Source of the DNA: Mesorhizobium sp. AR07
GTDB taxonomy: Bacteria > Pseudomonadota > Alphaproteobacteria > Rhizobiales > Rhizobiaceae
Length of the DNA: 64,000 bases
Assembly (NCBI RefSeq): GCF_024746815.1
Contig: NZ_CP080525.1
Coordinates: 3,590,501 to 3,654,500 of the forward strand
Reading direction: 5' to 3'
Of the stretch, positions 1-9,148 are shown piece after piece. How positions within the stretch are numbered: the stretch's first letter is position 1; each line of letters opens with the position of its first letter. The position numbers and the translations under genes are program-made. The notes beneath the pieces are model-generated. The model saw only the letters and a list, made by a program, of their open reading frames with translations, searched no databases and was not told where the DNA came from.

Positions 1-367
1 AATGGCCCGTGAGATCCTTGGCGATTTCGCCAATCAGAACGTCCGATAATTTCTGATGATAGTGCTTGCGCAGTTCGCCAAGCGTTCGCGGAGCGGCGAT
101 GATGATCAGGTTGGCGATTTGCCCGCCGAGGACCTGTCGGTTGAGCAGATCGGCGGTTCCGGCGGCGAAACTGTCCTCCTCGATCTGGCTGTTGTCCGGA
201 TTGGCGGAGCTGCTCTGATGACGCGCACCGGATCCCTTGTTCTCGTTTGCCACGTCTTCAACAACCGAGGCCGTCAGTTTTGGATTGGCTTCGTCTCCTG
301 AATTGCGGAACAGATTGAGCCTCTCGCCATCGGCCACTGCAACGGTCGCGCCTTTAGGAATATCCAT
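1..367 (-). CDS. Host attachment protein, partial (3' end cut by window edge)
   Basis: The reverse strand reads 122 codons without a stop, from ATG at 367 to the window edge. The translation begins MDIPKGATVAVADGERL and continues with an acidic Asn/Ser-rich middle and ANLIIIAAPRTLGELRKHY. This matches the Host_attach family (proteins annotated as required for attachment to host cells), usually about 140-150 residues, so only the last 20-30 residues should be missing. In this family the LIIIAAP..LGELR segment forms an RNase-like or release-factor-like core; the biochemical role is not settled. No strong Shine-Dalgarno is visible before the ATG. The opposite-strand frame at 56-301 is a shadow. 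Confidence 0.8.
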   Translation of the reverse strand, partial: MDIPKGATVAVADGERLNLFRNSGDEANPKLTASVVEDVANENKGSGARHQSSSANPDNSQIEEDSFAAGTADLLNRQVLGGQIANLIIIAAPRTLGELRKHYHQKLSDVLIGEIAKDLTGH

Positions 368-602
368 GTGTAATGTTCTCCGAGATTGCGCCAGCCCTTG
401 GCTAATCGGTTTGGGGGGCCTGCTGACGTCACTCTTAACGCCCCAAGCCGCCAATGGATGCTTGGATCTGAGCCTTTCGTCGACGCCCGACCGCCTGGGG
501 GCCGCGCCGACCGGCCGCCCCCCCCAAATAGCACGGGGCTTCATTGTGATCCGGCATCAGCTGCCTGATGTTGGACGGATAGGCCGCATTATATGTCGCG
601 CT

Positions 603-627
603 GGAACGAATGTCGTCGCGCCCCGTT
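603..627 (+). promoter_or_regulatory. EcfG/RpoE2-type general stress promoter
   Basis: GGAAC at 603-607 and CGTT at 624-627 are separated by exactly 16 bases, a perfect match to the alphaproteobacterial EcfG consensus. It lies 33 bases upstream of the DUF982/DUF3606 start at 660, a normal promoter distance. Confidence 0.7.
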
Positions 628-659
628 CGCTGAGAGATGGTGGGTACAGGGATGACGCG

Positions 660-1142
660 ATGCACGATGCTTTTTTCAGGGTTCCAGTGACGGTTGAGTT
701 GCCAAATGGAGAACTTCGCAGGTTGTCTAGTGCATCCGAGGCTGCGATCTTGCTGATGGAGAAGTGGCCTGAAGAGCATGGCTCAAGATACCGGGACGCG
801 CTGCGGGCTTGCACAGGCTCACTGACTTCAGAGGAGGAGGTGGAAAATGCCCGGCAGGCGTTTTTGGCGGCTGCGGAGGAGGCAGGGCTGACCGTGCAAG
901 GCGTGCATCACAACGAGGACGCTCCATCGCCGCGTTCGATAGAACAGCCAAAATCGTCATATATCGCCGACGAGAAACGACGGGATCGTGGGCACAGGGA
1001 GGAGCAAGAAGACTTTCTCATCCGTTTCCTAGCGCGCGAAACCGGGATTACGGAAGCCCAGGCGCGCGAGCTGATCGATATGGTCGGTACTGATCGTGGA
1101 TCCCTGCTGCGAGAGGCCAGAATATTGACGGCGCAGCGCTGA
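660..1142 (+). CDS. DUF982 + DUF3606 two-domain small protein
   Basis: 160 residues. Residues about 4-75 (FFRVPVTVELPNGELRRLSS onward) fit DUF982, and residues about 115-158 (IRFLARETGITEAQARELI and following) fit DUF3606. Both are short domains common in rhizobia and of unknown function. ATG 660 is preferred over the much longer upstream reading because the DUF982 domain begins there, an AGGGA ribosome site sits just upstream, and the EcfG promoter lies at 603-627. A second, broken copy of the C-terminal half is at 28655-28925. A role in the general stress response is inferred from the promoter only. Confidence 0.8.
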   Translation: MHDAFFRVPVTVELPNGELRRLSSASEAAILLMEKWPEEHGSRYRDALRACTGSLTSEEEVENARQAFLAAAEEAGLTVQGVHHNEDAPSPRSIEQPKSSYIADEKRRDRGHREEQEDFLIRFLARETGITEAQARELIDMVGTDRGSLLREARILTAQR

Positions 1143-1236
1143 GGCGCCGGAATCTGGCAATGTTCCGGAAGGAGTGCGCCGCCTAGGCTGACGGTGAGGA
1201 CCCCGGGCTAGGCCCACAATCTCGGTAGGTTGGCGT

Positions 1237-1419
1237 TCAGTGCCTGATGCCGTCGCCGTGCGGCCTCATAGCCGTTTGATTGTTGAATGCAGAGGCCTCT
1301 TCGGCCGTGTCGAAACGCGTTGCGATCGCAGTTCCGTCAGGTGCCAGAACGACCGCCAGGTATGGGAAGCCGTTCATTGGCGGATGGTAGACTACATATA
1401 CAGGTTGTGAATTTTTCAT
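1237..1419 (-). CDS. Small hypothetical protein
   Basis: 60 residues from ATG 1419 (MKNSQPVYVVYHPPMNG), with an AAAGGG ribosome site directly before the start. The body contains FPYLAVVLAPDGTAIATRFD, then an Ala/Glu helix and a His-rich end. No known domain recognised. Its 3' end belongs to a block that recurs in decayed form near 28900, so the gene once had a second copy. A longer in-frame reading to 1536 exists but looks non-coding. Confidence 0.5.
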   Translation of the reverse strand: MKNSQPVYVVYHPPMNGFPYLAVVLAPDGTAIATRFDTAEEASAFNNQTAMRPHGDGIRH

Positions 1420-1674
1420 CGCCCTTTGTAGAAGGCGCGCAGGCTTTCGCCAAGGAGGCTTGCCCAAGGCCCACATAGCCACTCCTGCGCTAGGATTGGT
1501 TGATTTGGAACTGAGGGTGAAACAGCCGTGCCTCAAGTATGGTCAGGGGCGATAAAACTCGCGGCATGATCTGCGGTTTTTTCTCATATGCCGGATGAAT
1601 TGGGCTAATAGAACCGCCAGCCGCTTGTTTATGACGTCACAACCGTTCCTTTTTCGACATCCTTGCGAGTTTCC

Positions 1675-2685
1675 ATGACGACAACCGCGGAAAATCTAAA
1701 GCCCCTCCTTTGGGAACCCAAGAACCTGGTCCGAGCCATCGAAGCCGCAGGGGTCGCCCTGTGGTCATGGAACGTGGATAGCGACGCGTTGGCCATGGAT
1801 GACCGCGCCTATGACCTTTGGGGCATCCCGCGCACGACAGACGTCAAGTTTGAAGACCTTTCCGCGCACATCCATCCTGCGGATCGCGACCGAGTGCGGG
1901 CGGCCTTCAACGCCACGCGAGCGATTGTCGGCCCCTATGAGATCGACTTCCGGATGATGATCGGCGACGAACTCAAATGGATTTCCGCGCGTGGTCAAGG
2001 CGACGACGAAGGGATCGTCCAGCGGCTGATGTTCGGCATCTTCATTGATGTGACCGGCCGCAAACAGGCGGAAGAAAGCCGTGAGCTGCTGGCTGGCGAA
2101 ATGAGCCATCGCGTCAAGAACCTGCTCACCATAGCCTCCGGCCTTACTGCCATTACCTCGCGTTCGACGAACACCACCAACGATATGGCGCGCGAGCTTA
2201 CTCAGCGGCTGACTGCCTTGGGGCGAGCCCATGATCTGGTGCGGCCGGTGCCCGGGCAGACCGAGGCCGCCTCGGCCCTGCTTGGCGATCTGCTTACGGT
2301 ACTGCTCGCGCCTTATGACGATCTGGGAGCGTTCAGCGGCCGCATCAGGGTGTCGGTACCAAGGATGAGCGTCGGTGAATCCTCGGCAACTATCCTCGCG
2401 CTTATCATCCATGAACTTGCAACCAACTCGCTCAAATACGGTGCCCTGTCGGCCGAGGCAGGGACGCTGGATGTTTCGTGCTCGGCGCACGATGACGCCG
2501 TCACGATCGTCTGGACAGAAAGTGGTGGACCCCTCGTTGAGACACCTGCGGGCCCGCCCGGCTACGGAAGCAGATTGGTCGAGCGCAGCGTAACCGGGCA
2601 TCTGCGTGGCTCGATCGCTTATGACTGGTCAAAGCAGGGCCTGGTCGTCACGCTGAAGGTCCAGCCGGAACGGCTCGCACAATAA
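1675..2685 (+). CDS. PAS-HWE family sensor histidine kinase
   Basis: 336 residues, no membrane segment, so a cytoplasmic sensor. A PAS fold spans about residues 20-130 (ALWSWNVDSDALAMDDRAYD, ending GIFIDVTGRKQAEE). The HWE kinase core follows: H-box GEMSHRVKNLL with the phosphorylated His at about 145, the N-box HELATNSLKYGALS, and a WTESGGP block typical of HWE/HisKA_2 kinases. ATG 1675 is preferred over TTG 1663. It faces the frameshifted receiver at 2773-3139 convergently; that receiver is a plausible former partner. HWE kinases often feed into PhyR/EcfG signalling, which fits the EcfG promoters around it, but the link is inferred. Confidence 0.88.
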   Translation: MTTTAENLKPLLWEPKNLVRAIEAAGVALWSWNVDSDALAMDDRAYDLWGIPRTTDVKFEDLSAHIHPADRDRVRAAFNATRAIVGPYEIDFRMMIGDELKWISARGQGDDEGIVQRLMFGIFIDVTGRKQAEESRELLAGEMSHRVKNLLTIASGLTAITSRSTNTTNDMARELTQRLTALGRAHDLVRPVPGQTEAASALLGDLLTVLLAPYDDLGAFSGRIRVSVPRMSVGESSATILALIIHELATNSLKYGALSAEAGTLDVSCSAHDDAVTIVWTESGGPLVETPAGPPGYGSRLVERSVTGHLRGSIAYDWSKQGLVVTLKVQPERLAQ

Positions 2686-2772
2686 CCCCGCGCTGGCCTT
2701 CAGAGGCCTAAGCTGGTGATCGAGAAACGACCTGCCCAAGCCATAGAGGCGGAGGACTAGCCGGCTGGCATG

Positions 2773-3139
2773 TCAAGTTGAGACCAGGTCGCGTAGACTT
2801 GTTGCGATGGCTGCGTTGTCGTACGGCTTAGCATAAAACAGGCTGCCTTTCGGAAGGTCCGTTACCGACACCGCACGGTGGCCTGATGTCGCCACGATCC
2901 TGACGGGTGGCCAGCGGTCGCGAACAGCAGCGGAAAGCTTTATGCCATCCATGCTCCCCGGCATGTCGATGTCGGTGAACATGATCTGGATCTGGGCATT
3001 GGCTTCGAGCAAGTCGATTGCCTCATCGGCATTGGCAGCCTCCAATAACCTCGAAACCCTCGCCGAAGAGGAAATCCACGATGTCCATGCGGATTAGCGG
3101 CTCGTCCTCGACAACCAACACGCAGATGCTAGGCGCCAA
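2773..3139 (-). pseudogene. Single-domain response regulator, frameshifted
   Basis: The N-terminal part starts at TTG 3139 behind an AGGAGGG ribosome site and reads CVLVVEDEPLIRMDIV; the C-terminal part resumes in another frame as EAANADEAIDLLEANA with TDIDMPGSMDG (phospho-acceptor Asp), the SGH segment and YAKPYD (conserved Lys). Joining them needs removal of one G in the run at about 3042-3046. All key receiver residues survive on either side, so decay is recent or this is a sequencing error. If functional it would be a stand-alone receiver of about 120 residues. Confidence 0.75.
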
Positions 3140-3361
3140 TGGACCCTCCTGCCAAAATGATGCTGGCGGTCCATAACTCTCTTGTGCCCAGATCGCTCCA
3201 CAAAAACATGCAATACAAGCATTCAGCGCCAAAACGCCGAAGCTCATGGATATTAGCGTCGACGGGCACGAAGATTGCGACTCCGCTGACGGAGAGAACC
3301 AAGCAATGTTCCCGCCATGAGTCCAAGTCGAAGGTCTAACGGCCAAGATTGTCGTCGCCGC

Positions 3362-4456
3362 TCACAGGAACTGGACTGGCACGCCGCGACTGAGAAGCTT
3401 GCCAAGTCCCTGGGCATCCCAATTCGTCAGGCGAACACAGCCATGCGAGCCGGTCTTGTCGATACGGGCGGGCTCAGGGGTGCCGTGGATACCGAAGCTC
3501 GGTTCGGAGAGTTCAATCCAAACCGTTCCGACGGGACCATTAGGGCCGGGGGGAAGGGTCAGTACCTTGTCGTTGTTACCCTGTTTGAAATTGAGCTTGG
3601 GATTGTAGGTGTAGGTCGGGTTCGAGACCACCGCCCTAACCGTATATGTTCCGGACGGGGATGGGGTCTCCTCGCTGCCAATGGTAGCGGGATAGGCCGC
3701 CAGAAGAGAGCGGTCTTCGGCATAGGCGCGAACCTGGCCCTCTGCCTTGTCCACTTCCAGCCTGACAGCTTTCCCGCGCTTGCCTGAGCCAAGATCGGCC
3801 ACGGAAATAGTTTCGCCCTCGGCGAAGGTCGCGCTCGGATTGAGTGACTTTAGAAAATCCTCGTCCATGTGGAAGCGCTCGGCCAGGGCCTCGCTTGCAC
3901 GAGCATAGCCGAGATACTTCATCTCGGCCATTTTGGCATAGTCCTTCGGAATGGCGCCCACCACCGTCGAAAGGTCTTCGGCCGTGACGACATAGCTGCC
4001 GATCACCTGTTTGTCCGCGTCTATGGCGCCGATGACCTGCGGCCCGACCTTCCCGTCGACCGGAAGGCCACGCATCGTCTCAAAGGCTGCGATGGCGTGC
4101 CGTAGGTTGCCGCCGTCGAGCCCGTCAATAACTCCCGGCGACGCTCCCGCCCGGTCGAGCAATACCTGCAACCGGACAATAGAGGGTGAGGGTGTGCCGC
4201 CAATGTGGGGTGGGGTAAACTCGGTGGAAGGGCCGGCGAAGCCGACCTTGAAGGTACTGCTGGTCGTCAACGGGTCGACCTGCGAAGACGGAGGCTCATA
4301 GGTCGGCGGGATTGCGTCCAGTGGTGCTGCGTTGATGGCCTCGGGAGTAAGCAATGATGAGGCTGTCGCCGATGACATGACGAACGTCGCCGGGAAAAGG
4401 CCGAGCGCCGTGCTGGCGGCAAAGGTGAGTGCAGGTAAGCTGAGGCCGCGACGCAT
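3362..4456 (-). CDS. L,D-transpeptidase with peptidoglycan-binding domain
   Basis: 364 residues from ATG 4456 (MRRGLSLPALTFAAS, a signal peptide), with CAGGAG eight bases upstream; the longer reading from 4501 adds nothing typical. A peptidoglycan-binding helical repeat lies at about 85-145 (LQVLLDRAGASPGVIDGLDG). The YkuD domain is C-terminal, with FGIHGT and the catalytic SHGCVRLTN motif (Cys at about 340). These periplasmic enzymes make 3-3 peptide cross-links or attach proteins to peptidoglycan, as is common in Rhizobiales, which rely on L,D-transpeptidases. Monocistronic. Confidence 0.88.
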   Translation of the reverse strand: MRRGLSLPALTFAASTALGLFPATFVMSSATASSLLTPEAINAAPLDAIPPTYEPPSSQVDPLTTSSTFKVGFAGPSTEFTPPHIGGTPSPSIVRLQVLLDRAGASPGVIDGLDGGNLRHAIAAFETMRGLPVDGKVGPQVIGAIDADKQVIGSYVVTAEDLSTVVGAIPKDYAKMAEMKYLGYARASEALAERFHMDEDFLKSLNPSATFAEGETISVADLGSGKRGKAVRLEVDKAEGQVRAYAEDRSLLAAYPATIGSEETPSPSGTYTVRAVVSNPTYTYNPKLNFKQGNNDKVLTLPPGPNGPVGTVWIELSEPSFGIHGTPEPARIDKTGSHGCVRLTNWDAQGLGKLLSRGVPVQFL

Positions 4457-4781
4457 AGGGAGTGCTCCTGACAGCGGACGAAAAGAGGCCGCAAGCGACA
4501 TTCTTCCGGATTGGTTACCGCTTTCTTAACATCCGCGTTCTAACGACAAATCAGATCAGAACTCCCTCGCCTTCATCTAGCGTCGCCTCATCAGACCTGC
4601 GGTCGGCGCGGCGCTCATTTTCTCAAATGCTTGGGCTTTGCAATGATCCGCCGTGTGCCGATGCTTCCGGTGTGAAAAGCGCGAACAGTGACCCAGGCAC
4701 CGGAACGCTCAAGTATCTGATCCATCTCCCCATTTCTAGGATTTCGAGGGTCACGACAGTCCCGGTCCGGGACTCCTACCG
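4457..4781. other. Intergenic, no feature seen
   Basis: Short open frames on both strands here lack ribosome sites and recognisable domains. The part nearest 4457 holds the leader of the L,D-transpeptidase gene. No promoter match could be assigned. Confidence 0.4.
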
Positions 4782-5182
4782 TCACCAATTTTCGCAATGA
4801 AATCGCATAATATTCGACGCAGTCTCTTCCCAGGTCGGCGCGAACGGTTTTTGCACGATGGTGGGCGACGCCTTGCTATCACCAGCTCGCAAAGCTCGCG
4901 TGTGTGTGTCGTGGCGGGCAACGATGTCGACGGCGTCAAGCCGGTCGATGGCAAGCATGGTTGCGACGTCCGTATAGAACGGAGCGCTCAGAGCACGGTC
5001 GTTTCCGCCTTGGTGGGATCGACGTCGCAGACAGCGGCAAGCACTGCGCCTTCGCTCGCAAGACCTTCCTACCCATGCAAATGGTTTTGCGCGTAGAAGC
5101 CGCAGCCGATGACTCCAATGCGGATTGCCCCCGTTTCCATGTCTATCCAGCGACGATCGGTGCTGAAGATGGTGGCCTTCAT
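4782..5182 (-). pseudogene. Gfo/Idh/MocA-type NAD(P) dehydrogenase, truncated and frameshifted
   Basis: From ATG 5182 the reverse strand reads MKATIFSTDRRWIDMETG, then IRIGVIGCGFYAQNHLHG, a Rossmann GxGxxA-type nucleotide-binding motif. A stop follows, and the sequence resumes in other frames as AVLAAVCDVDPTKAETT, ATMLAIDRLDAVDIV and VQKPFAPTWEE, ending at CENW where intact relatives continue HENWRFQ. At least two frameshifts and loss of the C-terminal two thirds make it non-functional. The long open frame through it (4782-5537) is an artefact of one frame. Confidence 0.75.
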
Positions 5183-5395
5183 GAAATTGGCGGGTTGACG
5201 CCGCAACGAGATTTGTCAGCACCCGGCTTGACCCGCTGCCATGCCGCCTCATTCCGAAAGTTGCATGCCAGGCTGCCGCTCGCTCCGTCGGTTCCCCAGC
5301 TGCGAAGAAACGAAAGTTGCACGTCAGCTTAATATGCCTGATCATGGCGGTTGGCACGGCGGAGATATCAATTGGCAGCCAATCCTCGAAACGGC

Positions 5396-7384
5396 ATGCA
5401 TCCGTCGGCTCCCGGACTGGCGGGCATTCTTTCCGCAGCCACCGCCCACCCGCGCACGTCCTTGCCCACTGTCGCAACTGTCGTGACGACGGTAGCCGCC
5501 CTGTACTTTGGGCGCGAGGTTTTCCTGCCGATTGCAATCGCGCTGCTTTTGACCTTCGCGCTTGTCCCGGTGGTTTCCGCGCTCAAACGAGCCGGCATAC
5601 CCCGCCTTCCTGCTGTCATTGTGAGCGTGCTCAGCGCATTCGCGGCGCTCGCCCTATTCTCCTTCATTGCCGCGTCGCAGGTCAGCGAACTGGCGCAGAA
5701 CATCCCAGTCTACCAAACAAACATCCTGACCAAGATCCGCTCGCTCAAGGAAACTGGCGTCGGCGGAGGTATCATTGCCAGATTGAGCGGGGTGATCGAG
5801 CGCGTCGGCCAGGAGATCGATCAGCAGGGGCCGTCGGCGCCTCCCGCGGCGAGCGACAAGCCGCAGCGTGAACCGATGCCTGTCGAGATCGTCTCGCGGG
5901 AAAAGCCGATCGAAGTCCTGCAGAACATCATCGGCCCGCTGATCAGCCCGCTGGCGTCGGCCGGGCTGATCGTAATCGTCGTCATCTTCATGCTGCTTGA
6001 GCGGGAGGATCTGCGCGATCGTTTCATCCGCCTTGTCGGTTACGGCGACCTCCACCGAACCACCCAGGCGCTTCAGGATGCCGGCAAGCGGGTCGGTCAA
6101 TATCTGCTCATGCAGTTGGTGGTGAACACCGTCTACGCCATACCGATTGCGGCCGGGCTCTGGGTCTTGGGCATTCCCAATGCACTGCTGTGGGGGCTGC
6201 TGGCGCTGGCCCTGCGCTTCGTTCCCTATATTGGCCCGGTCATTGGTGCGCTGCTGCCGCTATTCTTGGCGCTGGCCGTGGCGCCCGGCTGGTCGCTCGT
6301 CCTGTGGACGGCCGCCCTGTTCGTGGTGATGGAGTTGGTCACCGGCAACGTCGTCGAACCCTGGCTTTACGGCTCGAGGACGGGGCTCTCGCCACTAGCT
6401 ATCATTGTCGCGGCGATCTTCTGGACCTGGCTGTGGGGTCCGCTCGGTCTGGTTCTGTCGACGCCGCTCACCGTCTGTCTCGTCGTGCTCGGCAGGCACG
6501 TGCCGCAGTTCGAATTCCTCGACGTGCTGTTCGGCAACCAGCCGGTGCTCGAACCTCATGCCCGGCTCTACCAGCGACTGCTGGCTGGCGATCCCGACGA
6601 AGCCACCGACCACGCCGAGGAGATGCTGGAGGAGAAGTATTTGATCGAATTCTACGACAAGGTCGCCATTCCCGCCTTGCTGCTCGGTGAGCGGGACCGC
6701 GTGCGCGGCGTGATGGGCGACCAGCAAAGGCGGCAAGTGGCGGCCAGTGCTCTGACGCTGGTGGCAAACCTCGACGACAACGCACAGGAGGAAGCAGAGG
6801 AAGATGACCCGGAGGTGGCCGAGGACGCAAGGGCGAATGCGGGAAAAGAGGCAGCCGGAGAGGGCAAGGATGCCGAGGGCGACGACGACACCGAGCTGCC
6901 GGATGGCACCGACATGTCGGTGCTTTGTGCCGGCGGGCGCGGCGAACTCGACGATGCCGCCGCCGCAATGTTGGCGCAGGTGCTCGAAGTCCAGGGCGCG
7001 ACCGTGTCGAAGGCGGGCTTTGCCGATATGGAGCCGGCAAGCATTCGCCGCCTCGAACTCGACGCGGTCGACACCGTCGTGGTCGGTTTCCTGAACCACG
7101 ATTCCGTCAAGCACGCTCGATTTCTGGTGCGCCGTCTGAAGCGCGCCAAGCCGGCGTTGCGGGTAGGCATCGTGTTCTGGTCGGAGACCGGGGACGACAA
7201 CACGGAAGCAGCCGCTGGGCTGGCCAGCGACATCAATGCCGATTTCGTTGCGCATAGCATGGCCGACGCCGTGCTGGGTGCGTTGTCAAACGATCCGCCG
7301 GTCGTGCTCAAGCTCGCTGTCAAACGCCGCATACGCCGCCGACCGCCAGCCCGCAAGAAAGTGTCGCTTGCAGCGGCAAACTGA
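5396..7384 (+). CDS. AI-2E family transporter with extra C-terminal domain
   Basis: 662 residues from ATG 5396. Residues about 15-390 are the AI-2E/PerM exporter fold: paired N-terminal membrane helices, a soluble loop, then the membrane block with VGQYLLMQLVVN, FVPYIGPVIGALLP and TGLSPLAII. After it come a soluble helical segment and an acidic Glu/Asp/Ala linker (about 480-530). The last about 120 residues start at MSVLCAGGRGELDDAAAAML and resemble an alpha/beta (B12-binding-like or Rossmann-like) domain. Family proteins normally end near 350-400 residues, so this is a fusion. The substrate is unknown; TTG 5351 is an unlikely alternative start. Confidence 0.85.
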   Translation: MHPSAPGLAGILSAATAHPRTSLPTVATVVTTVAALYFGREVFLPIAIALLLTFALVPVVSALKRAGIPRLPAVIVSVLSAFAALALFSFIAASQVSELAQNIPVYQTNILTKIRSLKETGVGGGIIARLSGVIERVGQEIDQQGPSAPPAASDKPQREPMPVEIVSREKPIEVLQNIIGPLISPLASAGLIVIVVIFMLLEREDLRDRFIRLVGYGDLHRTTQALQDAGKRVGQYLLMQLVVNTVYAIPIAAGLWVLGIPNALLWGLLALALRFVPYIGPVIGALLPLFLALAVAPGWSLVLWTAALFVVMELVTGNVVEPWLYGSRTGLSPLAIIVAAIFWTWLWGPLGLVLSTPLTVCLVVLGRHVPQFEFLDVLFGNQPVLEPHARLYQRLLAGDPDEATDHAEEMLEEKYLIEFYDKVAIPALLLGERDRVRGVMGDQQRRQVAASALTLVANLDDNAQEEAEEDDPEVAEDARANAGKEAAGEGKDAEGDDDTELPDGTDMSVLCAGGRGELDDAAAAMLAQVLEVQGATVSKAGFADMEPASIRRLELDAVDTVVVGFLNHDSVKHARFLVRRLKRAKPALRVGIVFWSETGDDNTEAAAGLASDINADFVAHSMADAVLGALSNDPPVVLKLAVKRRIRRRPPARKKVSLAAAN

Positions 7385-7492
7385 GTCCCGGCAATCGAGT
7401 AGTGAGCCCCCGAGATTTGCTAATTTAACAAAACCGCAATTTGACACTCCCGCTGGGGACGACCGAGTAACTCCCCCGGGCCTAGCCCAGGA

Positions 7493-7926
7493 TCAGGCAA
7501 GGCGACGCGGCCCCTGGCTCGGCCACGCCGGGCAGCCTGCGCGTGCCCCGCAGCCGGTTGCGGAGGTCTCCTTTTTTGTAGTCTTTCCAACGGTTTGGTG
7601 TTCAATCCAGTTCAGGATCGTGCCGAGTTCCCCATATAGCATGGCGTCAATCTCGCCTCGGTTCGCACCGGGACGCGATATAATCTTCTCGATCAGCGGC
7701 GTAGGGTCTCAGCAGCCTCTGCCCGCCCATCTGGGGGGTTCGGCGCCTCCTTCAACCGGGCAGCAGCCTCATTCGTGTACATGGCGCTCGGCAACAGGAC
7801 CGGTACATCCTCCGACACGTCGCCGAGGAGGCGGACTGCGTGTTTCACTAATTCCGGGACAGTCTCGGGCGTGGATTTAAAGGTCGATTTTCGCAAGCGC
7901 CGTTCTGGCAATTTGCCCCTCATCAT
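7493..7926 (-). pseudogene. Serine recombinase, C-terminal fragment
   Basis: Reverse strand reads KSTPETVPELVKHAVRLL and PSAMYTNEAAARLKE, stops at 7693, then continues one base out of frame as LIEKIISRPGANRGEI, YGELGTILNWIE and a KTTKKE tail. This order matches the C-terminal end of large serine recombinases (resolvase/invertase with recombinase and zinc-ribbon domains). The catalytic N-terminal domain is absent. A single missing C near 7694-7700 restores the frame. Remnant of a mobile element next to the istA fragment at 7942. Confidence 0.65.
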
Positions 7927-7941
7927 CGGTTGAGAGGGGCG

Positions 7942-8240
7942 ATGCCAAGACGGAAGCAAGCGAGACGAACGACAGTGAAAGACATTCGATCGATACTGCG
8001 GCTGACGCATGAGCAGGGCCTTTCGGTTCGCGCTGTTTCGGAACGTCTGAAGATCAGCAAAAAACCTCGGTGCCGACTTATTTGTTGCGAGCGAAGGAGA
8101 CCGGACTTTCGGTCTGGCCGTTGCCTGCGGGTCTCGACGACGATGCCGCGCTGGAGCGGTATCCGGCGCGTTGGCCGACCGCCACAGGGACCTGGTCGAG
8201 CCGGATTGGCGATCCGTTTCCGCCTCGCTGACGGGATGAC
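7942..8240 (+). pseudogene. IS21-type istA, N-terminal fragment
   Basis: ATG 7942 begins MPRRKQARRTTVKDIRSIL and LTHEQGLSVRAVSERL, the helix-turn-helix start of IS21 istA transposases. The reading then breaks at an AAAA run and continues in a second frame as TYLLRAKETGLSVWPLPAG with DDDAALER, then shifts again to DLVEPDW. Only the first about 100 residues are represented. Different subfamily from the intact istA at 17853. Confidence 0.7.
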
Positions 8241-8279
8241 GATGAGTAAACCGTTAAGAGGGAACCACCACGATCCGTA

Positions 8280-8809
8280 TTGACGAATGCTCCTGAGCTA
8301 TCATGCTCGCGCGCCGAAACACAGTGCTCCGCCATGAAGACGCATACGGCCACCCATTGCGCGACCTGTGTTGCTGGATCAGTTCACTCGTCTGTATGAA
8401 GGCTGGATGGGCAAATGCGACCTCTACGTAAATATCTCGCGGCGCAGACTGCCGCCGTCGTCACTTTGAAATTTGATGCCGTTGAAAAGATTGTCAGCTT
8501 CCGCCAGCGGCGAGAAGCAATGGACCTTGGTGGCCACAGAAGGACGATCGTGCATGTGCAATGCAAGTCGGGGCAATCTGCTGGATACACAGCTAATGCC
8601 AAAATGCACCAAGGCGAAATAAGCATTCCCAGGAAGTAGGTCTGCCAAGCTGCGAGAACTTTCGCCCGAATGCACCTGCACCTCTGCGGGCCGGCGGTGC
8701 GACGCAAGTCCTGTCTTAGCTTGAGAGGTCACGCTTCCGTGATCGCGTAACATTCGGCCAAAATTTGCGAACTCTAAAAGGGCAATTGTGCCCCTATGGG
8801 AGTAAGCAA
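8280..8809. other. Intergenic with small hairpin before the next gene
   Basis: Overlapping short frames on both strands (8415-8639 plus, 8424-8753 minus) lack ribosome sites and domains and were not accepted. A GGGCA-ATTG-TGCCC hairpin at 8779-8792 lies just before the ribosome site of the gene at 8810 and could affect its expression. Confidence 0.35.
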
Positions 8810-9109
8810 ATGAACGCGATCAAGCTCGTTGCTCTTGTCGGCCTTGTCGGGTTTTCCGCCTCACATGCCTTTGCCGAAGACACGATGGGTAAAATGACGA
8901 TGATGAAGGGTGGAGAAGTCACGGCAATTATGCCGGATGGGCACATGGGAACGATGATTCCCGACGCAAAGATGAGTGCCGAAATGATGAAAATGGCGAA
9001 GCCGATCAAACATTGCATGATGATGATGACAGACGCCAAAGGCAAGGCGTACATGATCGACACGTCAACTAAGAAGGCCCAGGCCGAATGTGAAAAAATG
9101 GCGATGTAA
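8810..9109 (+). CDS. Methionine-rich small periplasmic protein
   Basis: 99 residues with a clear signal peptide (MNAIKLVALVGLVGFSASHAFA, cleavage after AFA). The mature part is exceptionally Met-rich (MGKMTMMKGG, MSAEMMKMAKPIKHCMMMMT) with single His and Cys residues. Such composition is typical of periplasmic copper(I)-binding peptides; metal binding is inferred, no family recognised. A GGGAG ribosome site precedes ATG 8810. Stands alone; followed by a terminator-like hairpin at 9124-9148. Confidence 0.75.
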   Translation: MNAIKLVALVGLVGFSASHAFAEDTMGKMTMMKGGEVTAIMPDGHMGTMIPDAKMSAEMMKMAKPIKHCMMMMTDAKGKAYMIDTSTKKAQAECEKMAM

Positions 9110-9123
9110 GCGGCTGACAAACT

Positions 9124-9148
9124 CCCCGCCGGCATGCGCGTCGGCGGG
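9124..9148 (+). terminator. Hairpin after the Met-rich protein gene
   Basis: CCCGCCG at 9125-9131 pairs with CGGCGGG at 9142-9148 around a 10-base loop, 15 bases after the stop codon. The following T tract is weak, so termination is uncertain. Confidence 0.4.

Noticed and set aside
237..659. N-terminal 141-codon extension of the DUF982/DUF3606 gene
   Set aside because: It overlaps the host-attachment gene on the other strand, includes the EcfG promoter, and has no domain; the DUF982 fold begins at 660.
7236..7880. 214-codon plus-strand frame
   Set aside because: Starts inside the AI-2E gene and runs antisense over the recombinase remnant, which explains the sequence better.
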